DNA of 5,818 bases from JBLIAZ01 sp047632015 (GTDB lineage: Bacteria > Bacteroidota > Bacteroidia > Flavobacteriales_C > GCA-002722245), in NCBI GenBank assembly GCA_047632015.1, contig JBLIBC010000176.1, positions 1-5,818 of the forward strand. Direction: 5' to 3'. The position numbers and the translations under genes were made by a program. Of the stretch, positions 5,576 through 5,818 are shown piece by piece (positions within the stretch are counted from its first letter, which is position 1; every line of letters begins with the position of its first letter). Below the pieces are notes generated by a model. It saw only the letters and a program-made list of their open reading frames with translations, had not been told where the DNA came from and searched no databases.

Positions 5576-5818
5576 CTATTTACTATTCACCAACGCTTGA
5601 TCAATGTCCTCCATGATATCAATTATGTTTTCAAGACCAACTGAAACCCTAATTAAGTTGGGCGTAATTCCAACTTGCAAACGCTCATCCTCAGTCATTT
5701 TACTATGAGTTGTTGACGCTGGGTGACTAGTGATTGTTCTAGTATCTCCCAAATTTGCTGTTAAAGAACACATTTTAATAGCATCTAAAAACCGAGTGCC
5801 TCTTTCCAACCCTCCTTC
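5576..5818 (-). CDS. metZ: PLP-dependent O-acyl-homoserine sulfhydrylase, C-terminal part (partial)
   Basis: Only the last 80 codons are in the window; the frame is open to the right edge, so the gene continues beyond it. The fragment belongs to the Cys/Met metabolism PLP enzyme family (cystathionine gamma-synthase, MetY, MetZ). Diagnostic pieces are SLTANLGDTRT, HPASTTHSKM with acidic residues following, GITPNLIRVSVGLE and the closing acidic helix ending in DQAL. From family knowledge, the arginine of LIRVSVG binds the substrate carboxylate. The ANLGDTRT and LIRVSVGLE wording is closest in my memory to O-succinylhomoserine sulfhydrylase (MetZ), which makes homocysteine from an activated homoserine and sulfide. 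MetY or another trans-sulfuration enzyme is not excluded because the active-site lysine region lies outside. The PhnP-like gene follows 34 bases downstream. Confidence 0.8.
   Translation of the reverse strand, partial: EGGLERGTRFLDAIKMCSLTANLGDTRTITSHPASTTHSKMTEDERLQVGITPNLIRVSVGLENIIDIMEDIDQALVNSK

Noticed and set aside
1..5818. A new multi-gene system, defence island or mobile element
   Set aside because: No transposase, integrase, terminal repeats, CRISPR repeats, toxin-antitoxin pair or nuclease/ATPase set is visible; the genes are metabolic or conserved single-domain families with ordinary spacing.

Overview
The window looks like chromosomal DNA of a low-GC member of the Bacteroidota, most likely a marine or aquatic flavobacterium-type organism. 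Three things support this: the AT-rich composition, a fragment of a type IX secretion (T9SS) C-terminal sorting domain, and a promoter-like sequence matching the Bacteroidota TAnnTTTG consensus rather than a sigma-70 -10 box. I cannot fix genus or family from sequence alone.

Layout from left to right. A complete ribulose-phosphate 3-epimerase gene (rpe, +) occupies 52-723. Facing it on the minus strand are a 63-codon orphan T9SS sorting-domain fragment with no cargo protein (780-971) and a gene for a small STAS/SpoIIAA-like protein (1129-1551, minus), which lacks any ATG start. A 254-base divergent intergenic region (1552-1805) holds the best promoter candidate in the window, with an inverted repeat directly abutting it. 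From there a two-gene plus-strand operon reads a fucose/glucose-permease-type MFS sugar transporter (1806-3029) and, 13 bases later, a secreted glycoside hydrolase family 9 enzyme (3043-4740). The operon converges with two minus-strand genes: a PhnP-type metallo-beta-lactamase-fold hydrolase (4768-5541) and the 3' end of a PLP-dependent sulfhydrylase of methionine biosynthesis (5576-5818, running off the window).

How the genes work together. The only clear functional unit is the transporter plus GH9 pair. The GH9 enzyme has a signal peptide but neither a lipobox nor a T9SS sorting domain, so it probably trims oligosaccharides in the periplasm and the permease carries the released sugar across the inner membrane. 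There is no SusC/SusD pair or regulator in the window. The flanking genes are housekeeping or conserved unknown and show no link to the pair.

I found no mobile element, CRISPR array, tRNA/rRNA or recognisable defence system, and no convincing evidence of a new multi-gene system. The points most worth a second look are the orphan sorting-domain relic, the unusual GH9 active-site surroundings, the transporter's missing acidic residues, and the regulatory DNA at 1712-1774.
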